Shown: one piece after another, positions 35,521 through 43,895 of the stretch
Position numbering within the stretch: position 1 is the first letter of the stretch
How the letters are laid out: every line of letters starts with the position of its first letter
Assembly (NCBI GenBank): GCA_045615765.1
Contig: JAZLFM010000044.1
Span: forward strand, 1 to 64,000
Reading direction: 5' to 3'
Source of the DNA: UBA1715 sp045615765
GTDB lineage: Bacteria; Bacteroidota; Bacteroidia; Bacteroidales; UBA1715
Length of the DNA stretch: 64,000 bases
The notes under the pieces: model-generated
The model's database searches: none
What the model saw: the letters and a program-made list of their open reading frames with translations, nothing else
What the model was told of the DNA's origin: nothing
Made by a program: the position numbers and the translations under genes

Positions 35521-35967
35521 TTAGGCTAGTAATTTTTTTACTACTTCTGATATTGCTTTGCCATCTGCTGTTCCTGCAAGTTTCTTGCTTGCTAATCCCA
35601 TAACTTTTCCCATGTCTTTTATGCTGGTTGCTCCAACTTCTGAGACAATAGCTTGTATTGCTTGCTCTAATTCTTCTGGTGTAAGTTGTTTTGGCAAGTA
35701 TGCAGATAATACATCTGCTTCTGAACTTTCTTTCGCTGCAAGGTCGCTTCTGCCATTAGCTTCGTATTCTGCCGCAGATTCTCTTCTCTGTTTAATAAGT
35801 TTTTGAACAATTTTTAATTCGTTGTCGTCTGTTAAGTCTGCAGCTCCTGTTTCTGATTTTGCAAGTATAAAGGCTGTTTTAAGAGCTCGTAGCGCATCAA
35901 GTTTTTCTTTTTCTTGATTTTTCATTGCGGCCATAAGGTCGACAGCAATTTGTTTTGTAAGTTTCAT
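35521..35967 (-). CDS. GatB/YqeY domain protein
   Basis: A 148-residue protein of the YqeY family, related to the C-terminal domain of GatB in the tRNA-dependent amidotransferase. The LRALKTAF and YLPKQLTPEEL motifs are typical. The function of free-standing YqeY proteins is not settled; a tRNA-linked role is assumed. It is the last gene of a short minus-strand series, four bases after the permease gene. Confidence 0.9.
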   Translation of the reverse strand: MKLTKQIAVDLMAAMKNQEKEKLDALRALKTAFILAKSETGAADLTDDNELKIVQKLIKQRRESAAEYEANGRSDLAAKESSEADVLSAYLPKQLTPEELEQAIQAIVSEVGATSIKDMGKVMGLASKKLAGTADGKAISEVVKKLLA

Positions 35968-35971
35968 ATTA

Positions 35972-37426
35972 TTATAATTTTTTTTGTTTCAGAGTTTGTT
36001 TTGCTTTTAAAACTTTGTTGGTGAAATCGCTGATAAAGGGTTTTAGTGAAGGCAACGATTTGTCGTTTACTGCTAGGTATGTTAGATAGATACCTATTAA
36101 TAATATAACGATGACAGGATACCACATACCGAACCATGTACTCATGGTCGCTGATTTTACACCTTTTTCTCCAATCATTGTCATTATATAATATAGTAGA
36201 TAAAAAACGAATGAAACAATAATTGGAATTCCGAAGCCGCCTTTTCGTACTAAAGCTCCAAATGGCGCACCGACGAAAAACATAATGAGGCATGCAAATC
36301 CTAATGTGAATTTTTTATGCCATTCGATTCGAAGTTTATTCAAACTTTTCTTTTGGTCCACTTTGTTTTGAATCGCGGCAAGTAAGTATGACTCTGAAGA
36401 TCTTGCAGAATTAAGTGCCCTCAATACTATAGTAGATTGTTCTACAGCAGAAAGTCCGGAAATGTCTCTTGATATTCGTACGGTATCGCAAAGCGTATCT
36501 TTTGTTGAACGTGTTTTAAAGACATTGTTTACGAAATATTGAGAAAAAGATCTTCGGTTGCGCTCGGCAATATCAACAGAAAGTGAGTCTATCATGTAGT
36601 CTAACTGCCATACATTCTGCATTTGTGAATTGTGTTTGAACAAATCGACATTCGTTCTACTAAACGCATAGTCTTCAAGTTCGAATAAAACTTGTTGTTG
36701 AGCAAATGAATATTGTCTGAATGGTCGTTTTGTACGATATTCCTCTATGTTGCTTTTGTCAATAACGTCTTCGTAAGACTCTCCGTTATACAAAGTAAGT
36801 ACCAGATACCGTTTGTCGTCGGTAACTTTCATAGAAGCGGAATCGGCAATGATAACATTTGTGTTGCCGGCATTTGTACGATGATCATAAATCATCATAT
36901 CGTACATCATATTATTGTCTTTGCTTTTTGAGGAAATTTTTAGTCGAACTTGGTCTATACCGTCAAAAAAGACACCTTCTTTAATATTCATTTCAGGTCT
37001 TTGGTTTCTTACGTCAAACATCAGTGACCATAAACGTAAGTTGGAATAGGGTAGAATGTTGTTTGCGTAAACAAACGAAAATCCCATAAGAAAGACGTTG
37101 AAAACAATAAGTGGCATCATTATTCTTGATAACGATACGCCTGCAGATTTTATAGCGATGAGTTCATTGGTGTCGCCCATACTTCCGTAAGCGAAAATCG
37201 AGGCACAAAGAACAGCTAAAGGTAATGACATTTGTAGTAATCCTGTTGCTGCAAAAAAGAATAGTTCAAGAATGACTTTCATCTCAAGGCCTTTACCTAC
37301 AAGGTCGTCGATGTAGCGCCACAAGAATTGCATAAGCAACAAGAATGTTGTGACAAAAAATGTTATAAGTAATGGTAGTATGTATGATTTTAGGATAAAA
37401 ATATCCAATTTTTTTATGCCTAACAT
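35972..37426 (-). CDS. LptF/LptG family permease
   Basis: Inner-membrane component of the lipopolysaccharide export ATPase. Of 484 residues, three N-terminal helices (~15-130) and three near the C-terminus (~375-465) flank a periplasmic domain (~150-370). The motif AYGSMGDTNELIAIKSAGVSLSRI near residue 80 is diagnostic of LptF/LptG. It is not possible to say whether it acts as F or G; Bacteroidetes commonly have one here and another elsewhere. Confidence 0.9.
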   Translation of the reverse strand: MLGIKKLDIFILKSYILPLLITFFVTTFLLLMQFLWRYIDDLVGKGLEMKVILELFFFAATGLLQMSLPLAVLCASIFAYGSMGDTNELIAIKSAGVSLSRIMMPLIVFNVFLMGFSFVYANNILPYSNLRLWSLMFDVRNQRPEMNIKEGVFFDGIDQVRLKISSKSKDNNMMYDMMIYDHRTNAGNTNVIIADSASMKVTDDKRYLVLTLYNGESYEDVIDKSNIEEYRTKRPFRQYSFAQQQVLFELEDYAFSRTNVDLFKHNSQMQNVWQLDYMIDSLSVDIAERNRRSFSQYFVNNVFKTRSTKDTLCDTVRISRDISGLSAVEQSTIVLRALNSARSSESYLLAAIQNKVDQKKSLNKLRIEWHKKFTLGFACLIMFFVGAPFGALVRKGGFGIPIIVSFVFYLLYYIMTMIGEKGVKSATMSTWFGMWYPVIVILLIGIYLTYLAVNDKSLPSLKPFISDFTNKVLKAKQTLKQKKL

Positions 37427-37436
37427 ATTCTCTCGT

Positions 37437-37817
37437 TTAAGCCGACAAAACTCGTTTAAGTCCTTCTATTTGAAAATTCCAAAGGCGAACAACATCGTCG
37501 TATTCTTCATCATCGGAAAAATCTATGACAAATAAAGAACATTTTCCTGAAAAATCGGATTTTACAATACGAAATTCAAAATAATCATCTTCTTCGTCGT
37601 CTTCCCAACGAAAGCGAATGTATTGATTTTCTTGTGATTCAATGACAAAGGCATGAGTGACTTCTTTGCTCCATAAAAAAGAATAGACAGTGCCGTCTTC
37701 GCTTGCAGCGTCATCTGCAAACCAAGTCGCTAACCCTTCTGGTGTAGCTACTTTTTTATACAAGATGCTCGGCATTGTATTCATTTCGTATTCTAATTCA
37801 ATTCTTTGTCTTGGCAT
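37437..37817 (-). CDS. START-like domain protein
   Basis: A 126-residue soluble protein of a Bacteroidetes-type START-like family related to AHSA1. The opening RIELEYEMNTMPSILYKKVATPEGLATWFAD and the acidic stretch around DDEEDDYFEF are typical. Such folds have a hydrophobic pocket for lipids or other ligands. The function is unknown. It precedes the LptF/G-like permease by ten bases and may share its transcript. Confidence 0.82.
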   Translation of the reverse strand: MPRQRIELEYEMNTMPSILYKKVATPEGLATWFADDAASEDGTVYSFLWSKEVTHAFVIESQENQYIRFRWEDDEEDDYFEFRIVKSDFSGKCSLFVIDFSDDEEYDDVVRLWNFQIEGLKRVLSA

Positions 37818-37864
37818 TGTGTGAATTTTAACTTTGGCAAGTTACAAAAAAATCAATAGGATTT

Positions 37865-38563
37865 TTAATAAATAAGAAATATAGATGGTCTTTTTTGAAT
37901 ATTCGGCGTACATTTTTTCCACTCAGAAATTGTCTTAGTCTTTATTTCTTCTGTCTGTAAGGTAATGTCTGTTGCAATGCAAAGTTTTGTTGAAGGTTTT
38001 AAATATGTAGTTAAATCAGTAAATAGTTGTTGGTTTCTATATGGCGTTTCCATAAAAATTTGGGTTTGGCCAGTTCGTGCAGCAGTCGTTTCCATTTGTA
38101 AAATCATTTTTTTTCGTTCCTCTTTTATTGGAATATAGCCGTGAAAAGCAAAGTTCTGACCGTTAAATCCTGAAGAAATCAGAGCCATTATTATGGAGTT
38201 TGGACCAACTAGTGGAATCACTCGTATGCCCAATTCGTGTGCTCTTGCAACTACTAAATTTCCGGGATCGGCAATACAAGGTAGTCCTGCTTCACTTATG
38301 ATTCCCATGTTGTGACCTTCTAATAAAGGTTGCATCATTGTTTGTATCTCTTCGGACGGAGAATGTTTGTTTATTTCGAATATAGTTGCTTCCTCTATAT
38401 GTTTGTTTGGACAAACTTTCTTTATGAATCGTCTAATTGTTCTTGCGTTTTCTGCAATGAAATAGTTTGTCTGTTCTATTATTTGAAGGTTGTATTCTGG
38501 AAATAAAATGGAAGGTTTTTGTTCTCCCATTTCGCAAGGAATCAAATAAATATTACCTCTCAT
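37865..38563 (-). CDS. RsmI-like tetrapyrrole-methylase-fold methyltransferase
   Basis: SAM-dependent methyltransferase of the RsmI group, whose known member methylates C1402 ribose in 16S rRNA. The key signature ISEAGLPCIADPG (~residues 88-100) and LVGPNSIIMALISSGFNGQ (~117-135) identify it. At 232 residues it lacks the C-terminal part of full RsmI, so it may be a second paralogue common in Bacteroidetes with a different target. It is divergent from the acyltransferase gene. Confidence 0.85.
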   Translation of the reverse strand: MRGNIYLIPCEMGEQKPSILFPEYNLQIIEQTNYFIAENARTIRRFIKKVCPNKHIEEATIFEINKHSPSEEIQTMMQPLLEGHNMGIISEAGLPCIADPGNLVVARAHELGIRVIPLVGPNSIIMALISSGFNGQNFAFHGYIPIKEERKKMILQMETTAARTGQTQIFMETPYRNQQLFTDLTTYLKPSTKLCIATDITLQTEEIKTKTISEWKKCTPNIQKRPSIFLIY

Positions 38564-38629
38564 GTTAAAAAAAATTTTTTCTATGTAAAAATATGCTTTA
38601 TTTGCATAAAATAAAAAAAGTAATTTCGA

Positions 38630-39325
38630 ATGATTATAATCAATTTAATTCAGTTCTTATTGTTGGCGATTTGGTTGGTGTTGTTCTGTTTTGTGATAAC
38701 TCTTCTTTTACCAGCAAAAACGACACATTGGTTAGCGGTGCATCTTTGGTCTCCTGTCACTATCTTTTTGACAATGAGTAAGATAAAAGTAGAAGGGCTA
38801 GAAAATATTGATGAGAACAAACATTATGTCTTTATGGCTAATCATGCATCTTTTTTGGATATTCCTGCATTGATGTGGGCTACAAAAAGAACATTGCATT
38901 TTATGGCTAAGGAAGAATTGAATCGTAACATATTTACTGGCTATACTTGTAGAAAGATGCGTATGATCTTTATAGATAGAGGAAATTCGCAAAAAACAAC
39001 TTCCAATATGAGAGTTGCAAAAGAATTGATTTCTGAAGGAGCAGACATTGCTTTGTGTCCGGAAGGTACGCGTACAAAAACTGGTGAACTTGGACCTTTT
39101 AAAAGAGGTGGTTTTAAATTTGCGATTGCTTCTCAGGTTGATATTGTTCCTGTAACGATAAAAAACTCAGCAGTTGCATGGTCTCGTGATAATATTCATT
39201 TCCATCCAACAACAGTTGTGGTACATATTGGAAAACCTGTGTCGGTGCAAGGATTGCAAGAAACTGATGCTGGAAAAGTTTCTGCGCAAGTTTTTGATGT
39301 TATAAAGGAAGAACTTACGAAATAG
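38630..39325 (+). CDS. 1-acyl-sn-glycerol-3-phosphate acyltransferase (PlsC family)
   Basis: Membrane-bound acyltransferase that makes phosphatidic acid. An N-terminal membrane helix spans ~5-30. The catalytic NHxxxxD motif is at residues 71-77 (NHASFLD), and the substrate-binding PEGTR motif is near residue 145. Length 231 residues is typical for PlsC. Its end is one base from the convergent LytTR gene's stop, so the two transcripts overlap. Confidence 0.93.
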   Translation: MIIINLIQFLLLAIWLVLFCFVITLLLPAKTTHWLAVHLWSPVTIFLTMSKIKVEGLENIDENKHYVFMANHASFLDIPALMWATKRTLHFMAKEELNRNIFTGYTCRKMRMIFIDRGNSQKTTSNMRVAKELISEGADIALCPEGTRTKTGELGPFKRGGFKFAIASQVDIVPVTIKNSAVAWSRDNIHFHPTTVVVHIGKPVSVQGLQETDAGKVSAQVFDVIKEELTK

Positions 39326-39326
39326 T

Positions 39327-40259
39327 TTATTTGTTACAAGTGTACTGCATAAAAGCAGTTGATGTTTCTTCCTTGTATGTTTTTGATACCGGAATTTCTT
39401 TTAATGGTAGAATATCTAGTTCTATAACTAATCCGTCCATACCTTTTCGTAAAGCTACGGCATGATTGAAATTTACCATATAAGAGCGGTGGCAACGGAA
39501 TAGAGTAGTATCCTTGAAATCATCTGCAAGTCTTTTTAATGAATTTCGTAACAAGAATTCAGAAATTTTATCTTGATTTTGATATTTGATAACGACATAG
39601 TTGTCAGCAGCTTCAATCCAAATAACACTTTCTGATTTTACCGAGAATTTAGGTTCTCCTTTTTCATCGCAAAATTGGAGTACTGAAGGTTGGTCTGCTA
39701 TAACTTGTGGGTTTTCTTTGTATTGTTCTTGCAGTTTTTGTAAATCTTTTTTCTTTTTCATAAGTGCCAGATACAAAATACAAAGTGTTGTAGGAATAAG
39801 TAACACAAAGAAAATGTACAAAAAAGCTCTTAAGAAAAATGTCATTGCTTCATCTCCATTGTGTATGCCTGTTGTTCCGTTTATAAGGAATACACCTATC
39901 AATGTGTAAATAAGCGCCATAGATGAAAGCTCTATGGTAAGCCAGATGGCATAAACCCAATAGAATATTCTGTGTCGTTTAGAGTAGTGGTAAAACAATG
40001 TTCTACTGATAACCATTACAATAAAACCTATTGCAACTATACCTAAAGACCATAGGATATAACCGATAGGAGAGTCTATCCATTGGGAATATTCTTTCAT
40101 GGAAGACAATGATGTCCATTTTTCAGAGGCAAATGGTTTATATATATTGATGAAAAGAAGAGCAAATACAGTAGAGAAAAGCACTTGGCTCGATAGTCCA
40201 GACTTACTTCGTAAGTGCTCCGGCAATTCTTTTTGCTGTTGAAATTCTATTAATCTCAT
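39327..40259 (-). CDS. Membrane-bound LytTR-domain regulator
   Basis: A 310-residue protein with about four N-terminal membrane helices (~25-175), a short charged coiled coil and a LytTR DNA-binding domain at ~200-305. WIEAADNYVVIKYQNQ, LLRNSLKRLADDF and FRCHRSYMVN are the typical LytTR motifs. There is no receiver domain, so it probably senses an envelope or membrane signal itself. The promoter upstream fits the Bacteroidetes consensus well. The targets are not known. Confidence 0.88.
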   Translation of the reverse strand: MRLIEFQQQKELPEHLRSKSGLSSQVLFSTVFALLFINIYKPFASEKWTSLSSMKEYSQWIDSPIGYILWSLGIVAIGFIVMVISRTLFYHYSKRHRIFYWVYAIWLTIELSSMALIYTLIGVFLINGTTGIHNGDEAMTFFLRAFLYIFFVLLIPTTLCILYLALMKKKKDLQKLQEQYKENPQVIADQPSVLQFCDEKGEPKFSVKSESVIWIEAADNYVVIKYQNQDKISEFLLRNSLKRLADDFKDTTLFRCHRSYMVNFNHAVALRKGMDGLVIELDILPLKEIPVSKTYKEETSTAFMQYTCNK

Positions 40260-40276
40260 CTTGATGATATTTATGA

Positions 40277-40306
40277 CAAAGATACGAATTTGTCTTTATG
40301 TTCAAA
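40277..40306 (-). promoter_or_regulatory. Bacteroidetes promoter for the LytTR gene
   Basis: On the minus strand TTTG (40306-40303) is followed after 18 bases by TATCTTTG (40284-40277), which fits the TTTG / TAnnTTTG consensus. It lies 18 bases before ATG 40259. Confidence 0.65.
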
Positions 40307-40352
40307 AGGGTAGACAGAAGCTTCGTGTTTTTCTGCTTTTTTTATGAAAAAA

Positions 40353-40383
40353 TTTGTGTGGAATGTAAAAAGGAGTATCTTTG
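40353..40383 (+). promoter_or_regulatory. Bacteroidetes promoter for a candidate small RNA
   Basis: TTTG at 40353-40356 and TATCTTTG at 40376-40383, 19 bases apart, form a full consensus promoter on the plus strand. No protein gene follows on that strand; a terminator lies 36 bases downstream. Confidence 0.65.
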
Positions 40384-40388
40384 CAATA

Positions 40389-40451
40389 CTGTTACGCTTT
40401 ATTATTATTTAAATGGATGGCGGGGCGAGGCTAACTCATTCCGCCTTTTTT
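40389..40451 (+). ncRNA. Candidate small RNA, about 63 nucleotides
   Basis: The stretch lies between a consensus promoter (40353-40383) and a hairpin-plus-T-run terminator (40419-40451), with no long plus-strand reading frame. Its 5' half is AT-rich and unstructured; the 3' half is the terminator hairpin. The 3' end is antisense to the last ~5 codons and stop of the 45-residue protein gene on the other strand. The transcript start is inferred, not shown, and no known RNA family is recognised. Confidence 0.4.
40419..40451 (+). terminator. Terminator of the candidate small RNA
   Basis: GGCGGGG (40419-40425) pairs with TTCCGCC (40439-40445), two of the pairs being G:T. After one mismatch GAG pairs with CTC around a GCTAA loop. 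Six T residues follow. Confidence 0.7.
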
Positions 40452-40573
40452 GTGCTCGCTTGTGAATTAGAGTTATTCTTTTTCTTTAATAATCCCAATT
40501 TTTTAAGACGCTCGTATTCGGCTTTCTTTTTTTGATACTCTTCAAATTTCTTTTCTAAGTAATTGTCTGCCAT
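40436..40573 (-). CDS. 45-residue charged protein, conserved in Bacteroidetes as recalled
   Basis: The frame starts at ATG 40571-40573, with protein start MADNYLEKKFEEYQKKKAEY, and ends at TGA 40436-40438. It is highly charged, has a helical/coiled-coil character and a Lys/Asn/Ser-rich tail. I recall similar small proteins starting MADNYLEK in Bacteroides, sometimes labelled dehydrogenase without evidence. No function is known. It follows the M42 peptidase gene after a hairpin, and its 3' end overlaps the terminator of the plus-strand small RNA. Confidence 0.7.
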   Translation of the reverse strand: MADNYLEKKFEEYQKKKAEYERLKKLGLLKKKNNSNSQASTKKAE

Positions 40574-40584
40574 AATTATAAAAC

Positions 40585-40608
40585 AACGATGCGGAATACC
40601 GCATCGTT
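40585..40608 (-). terminator. Hairpin between the M42 peptidase and the 45-residue protein
   Basis: A perfect 10-base-pair stem (40585-40594 with 40599-40608) has a four-base loop. On the minus strand it follows the peptidase stop by five bases and is trailed by GTTTTAT. It is a probable but not strong terminator; read-through into the small gene is possible. Confidence 0.65.
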
Positions 40609-40613
40609 ATGAT

Positions 40614-41645
40614 TTAAATCTTATTAATAGATTTTGTGATATTGTAGAGTAGGTCAATAGAACTATCTACATCCTTTTTATGCACCGACTCAATAACCTG
40701 ATGTAAGTGTCGGGTTGGAATAGACAATGCTCCTGCAATAGCTCCTCCTGCAACCATTTTCTGCAACATGCTAGTATCCGTTCCGCCTCCTTGCATTATT
40801 TCTGATTGGAAAGGAATACTATATTTATCTGCAATGTATTTCATAAAAGAAACAAGTTTCGTGTTGCAGATAACAGACGAATCCATGATTTTTATTCCAG
40901 GTCCGAATCCTAATTTTGTGATTTGTTCTTGTGGCATGCTTCCCGGAACATCGTATGCTATTGTTGTGTCAAGTGCAATAGCTACGTCAGGTTGGATTTT
41001 TAATGATGCAACTTGTGCTCCACGAAGTCCTACTTCTTCTTGAACTGTAAATGTAAAGTAAGTGTCGAATGGAAGTTCTTTTTCTTTTAGTTTTTTGATA
41101 ACTTCTATTAAAATGTAATTTGCAATACGGTTATCAAGTGATTTCCCGTTGATACAGTCTCCCATTTCAATACATTCGCGCTCTCTGGAAATAGGTGTTC
41201 CTATTTCTACAAGTTTTTCTACTTCTTCTTTTGGCATACCAAGGTCGATGAAGAAGTCTTTCACTGTAACTTTTTTATCTCTTTCTTCAGGAGTCATCAC
41301 GTGGATAGGTTTTGCTCCCATAACACCGATAATGTCTTTCTTTCCATGTACAATAACGCGTTGTGCTGTTAAAGTTTTTGGGTCAAATCCACCAAGTGTA
41401 GTGAATTTTAAGAAACCGTTGTCATCTATGTGAGTTACAATGAAACCAATCTCGTCCATGTGAGCGGCAATCATTAGTTTCTTGTTTGAAGAACCTTTTC
41501 TAAATGCGATTAGGTTTCCCATGTTGTCGGTAGAAACGGAATCAACATATGAAGCGATTTCTTCGGATATAACAGCTCGGATTTTATCTTCAAATCCTGA
41601 AGGTCCAGCAGTTTCGCTTAATTTTTTTACTAGTTTGAAATTCAT
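40614..41645 (-). CDS. M42 family metallo-aminopeptidase
   Basis: Cytoplasmic dinuclear zinc or cobalt aminopeptidase (FrvX/glutamyl aminopeptidase type), which forms large tetrahedral complexes. Length is 343 residues. Metal and catalytic motifs are AAHMDEIGF (~residue 62), the DNR segment SLDNRIAN (~169), TVQEEVGLRG (~203), the AIALDTTIAYD segment (~225) and the late GGGTD. It is ten bases downstream of clpX, so both may be on one transcript for protein turnover. Confidence 0.93.
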   Translation of the reverse strand: MNFKLVKKLSETAGPSGFEDKIRAVISEEIASYVDSVSTDNMGNLIAFRKGSSNKKLMIAAHMDEIGFIVTHIDDNGFLKFTTLGGFDPKTLTAQRVIVHGKKDIIGVMGAKPIHVMTPEERDKKVTVKDFFIDLGMPKEEVEKLVEIGTPISRERECIEMGDCINGKSLDNRIANYILIEVIKKLKEKELPFDTYFTFTVQEEVGLRGAQVASLKIQPDVAIALDTTIAYDVPGSMPQEQITKLGFGPGIKIMDSSVICNTKLVSFMKYIADKYSIPFQSEIMQGGGTDTSMLQKMVAGGAIAGALSIPTRHLHQVIESVHKKDVDSSIDLLYNITKSINKI

Positions 41646-41655
41646 ACGAGGTTAT

Positions 41656-42864
41656 TTATAATAAGGTTACTTCTGTTTTAGAGAATTTTTCAGCCGCTAG
41701 TTCTTTCGTGATTGTTAGTTGTTTTTCTTTTTTCGAAGGTGCTTCGTACATATAATCAAGCATGATAGCTTCGCAAATAGAACGAAGTCCACGTGCTCCT
41801 AATTTATATTCAATAGCTTTGTCCACAATATATTCGTAAGCACTGTCGTCGAATGTAAGCTTTATACCATCAATTTTAAATAGTTCCACATATTGTTTTA
41901 TGATAGCATTTTTTGGCTCGGTAAGAATGTTTCGTAATGCTTCTTTGTCTAGTGGATTTAGATGTGTTAGAACAGGAAGACGACCTATTATTTCGGGAAT
42001 TAGGCCGAATGCTCTAAGATCTTGTGGTACAATATATTGAAGAAAATTGTTTTTGTCTATAGCTTTATTCTTTTCCTTCATTCCATAACCTACGGTGTGA
42101 GTGTTCATTCGTCGTGCTATAATTTTTTGGATACCTTCGAATGCTCCTCCGCAAATAAAAAGAATGTTTTTTGTATTTACTTGAATCATCTTTTGGTCAG
42201 GATGTTTTCTACCACCTTGTGGTGGAACATTTACAACAGATCCTTCCAATAATTTTAGTAAACCTTGTTGTACACCTTCACCGGAAACATCGCGGGTGAT
42301 AGATGGATTGTCTCCCTTGCGAGCTATTTTATCGATTTCGTCAATGAAAACGATACCTTGTTCCGCACGTTCTACATCATAGTCTGTAGCTTGTAGTAAT
42401 CGTACAAGCAAACTTTCAATGTCTTCTCCAACATAACCAGCTTCTGTCAATACTGTTGCATCAACAATTGCAAAGGGTACGTCTAGGAATTTTGCAATTG
42501 TTTTTGCTAATAGTGTTTTTCCTGTACCAGTTTCGCCAACAAGAATGATGTTTGATTTTTCAATGTCAACATCCGATTTTTCTTGCGAAATACGTTTGTA
42601 GTGGTTATAAACTGCAACAGCAAGTGATTTTTTTGCATCATCATGTCCGATAACATATTCATCTAAATGTTTTTTTATGTCAACAGGTTTTATTTTTGAG
42701 AAATCTTTCTTTGCTGCTGAATGTTTTGACTTTGGTTTTATTTGACCGAGAATCTCGTTAGCATGAGTTACGCAGTCGCTACAAATAAAACCATCAATGC
42801 CGGTTAATAAGAATGGAACTTCGTCTTCGCTACGCCCGCAAAATGAGCATTTGTTCTTTTTCAT
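41656..42864 (-). CDS. clpX: ATP-dependent Clp protease ATP-binding subunit ClpX
   Basis: AAA+ unfoldase that feeds ClpP. The N-terminal zinc finger (CSFCGRSEDEVPF...CSDC, residues ~6-33) binds adaptors. Walker A is VGETGTGKT (~110) and Walker B is VFIDEIDKI (~175). The pore loop region and sensor motifs follow, with GARGLRSICE near the end. Length 402 is normal. No clpP is in the window; it is normally just upstream, but here only an FKBP gene lies there. Confidence 0.97.
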   Translation of the reverse strand: MKKNKCSFCGRSEDEVPFLLTGIDGFICSDCVTHANEILGQIKPKSKHSAAKKDFSKIKPVDIKKHLDEYVIGHDDAKKSLAVAVYNHYKRISQEKSDVDIEKSNIILVGETGTGKTLLAKTIAKFLDVPFAIVDATVLTEAGYVGEDIESLLVRLLQATDYDVERAEQGIVFIDEIDKIARKGDNPSITRDVSGEGVQQGLLKLLEGSVVNVPPQGGRKHPDQKMIQVNTKNILFICGGAFEGIQKIIARRMNTHTVGYGMKEKNKAIDKNNFLQYIVPQDLRAFGLIPEIIGRLPVLTHLNPLDKEALRNILTEPKNAIIKQYVELFKIDGIKLTFDDSAYEYIVDKAIEYKLGARGLRSICEAIMLDYMYEAPSKKEKQLTITKELAAEKFSKTEVTLL

Positions 42865-42884
42865 ATAAACTGTTTTATTGGGTG

Positions 42885-42892
42885 CAAAATTA
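42885..42892 (-). promoter_or_regulatory. Bacteroidetes -7 element upstream of clpX
   Basis: TAATTTTG on the minus strand matches TAnnTTTG, 21 bases before the ATG at 42864. No good TTTG at -33. Confidence 0.45.
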
Positions 42893-42915
42893 AGAAAATA
42901 TATTTGTGTGTTAGG

Positions 42916-43455
42916 TTATTTTCGAGGTAAATGATTTGTAACAATTACATTGTATTTCAAAATTGCTAAAACTGGTATTTTTTGTTGGTCTCCAATAAGA
43001 CCATGAGCGAGATGTGGTGGAATTATCAAGTTTGCAGTGTCGCCTTTGTGCATCAACAAAATAGCTTCTTCTAATCCTGATTCAACGCCGCCTTGTCCCA
43101 CTTTAAACTCTTTTTGTCCGGTAGAATCCGAAGAGTAACAAAATTTACCATTTAGCAGTGTGACTGTATATGCAATCTTTACAAGGTCTCCAGTTTTTAT
43201 AGAAGTTGTATCGTTCCCTCTTGATATAGAGTACCAAAGACCGCTACCTGACTTCGTCATAGTGAGGTTATGGTCTTGTATATATTGTTGAATGGTATCT
43301 TGTTTTAGTTTAACAATTTCTTTATTTATCTCAATGTTTCTTTCCTCGTATTTTCGAATGTCTTCGGCTGTTATGACTTTCTTTGGCTTGTTTTGACAAC
43401 TATAGAAAGTAGAAAGAAACAATAGAGATATAAAAAGAATTATATGTTTTCTCAT
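42916..43455 (-). CDS. FKBP-like lipoprotein with degenerate active site
   Basis: I start it at ATG 43453-43455 (MRKHIILF...), giving 179 residues and a lipobox at FYSC; an upstream frame has no signal. Residues ~70-175 have the FKBP fold (LVKIAYTVTLLNGK...). The catalytic F-D pair of FKBP isomerases is replaced by YS, and the Trp of the pocket is Leu (SGLEEA). A chaperone or scaffold role in envelope protein folding is likelier than isomerase activity. The start overlaps the upstream lipoprotein stop by ATGA. Confidence 0.82.
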   Translation of the reverse strand: MRKHIILFISLLFLSTFYSCQNKPKKVITAEDIRKYEERNIEINKEIVKLKQDTIQQYIQDHNLTMTKSGSGLWYSISRGNDTTSIKTGDLVKIAYTVTLLNGKFCYSSDSTGQKEFKVGQGGVESGLEEAILLMHKGDTANLIIPPHLAHGLIGDQQKIPVLAILKYNVIVTNHLPRK

Positions 43456-43808
43456 TTCACAAATAGTTTCAAAGTTTGTGTTGCAATCATTTCGTTTTCG
43501 TCGGTTGCACGAATTGTTACATTTTGTGTTCTTGTACGTCCAGAGAAATCCATCTCCCAATGTAAAGTGATAGAATCTTTGGCAGCAAAACTTGTGTCAA
43601 AGAACTCTGTTTGGTTCACAAATAATTGTGTACGTGTTACTTTATATCCATTCCCAATTGCCGTTATGTCAAAAGGAACAATAGTTTTTGGTTCTATAGT
43701 GTCTGGAATGGAGGCTTTATTGCTGAAATAAATGTGAGGTCCGTCCTTAATTTCTTTTGAACAAGAGAACAAACCAAACAATGCAATAATAAAAACTATT
43801 TTTTTCAT
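43452..43808 (-). CDS. Lipoprotein of unknown function
   Basis: A 118-residue protein with signal MKKIVFIIALFGLFSC and predicted lipidated Cys16. The mature part is a single beta-rich, Ig-like domain (~25-115). I do not recognise the family. It lies in front of the FKBP-like lipoprotein and its stop overlaps that start (ATGA), so the two products are probably made together and may interact. Confidence 0.75.
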   Translation of the reverse strand: MKKIVFIIALFGLFSCSKEIKDGPHIYFSNKASIPDTIEPKTIVPFDITAIGNGYKVTRTQLFVNQTEFFDTSFAAKDSITLHWEMDFSGRTRTQNVTIRATDENEMIATQTLKLFVK

Positions 43809-43845
43809 TCGTGTTAGCTACAGATTCGCTAATTGTATATACATA

Positions 43846-43877
43846 AAAAGTTCGTATGCCTAAACATACGAACTTTT
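43846..43877 (-). terminator. Terminator after the canonical FKBP gene
   Basis: A perfect 13-base-pair stem (43846-43858 with 43865-43877) has a 6-base loop. On the minus strand it follows the FKBP stop by 18 bases and ends in a T run. It separates the FKBP pair from the downstream lipoprotein pair. Confidence 0.85.
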
Positions 43878-43895
43878 ATTGTTTTGTCAAGTTTT

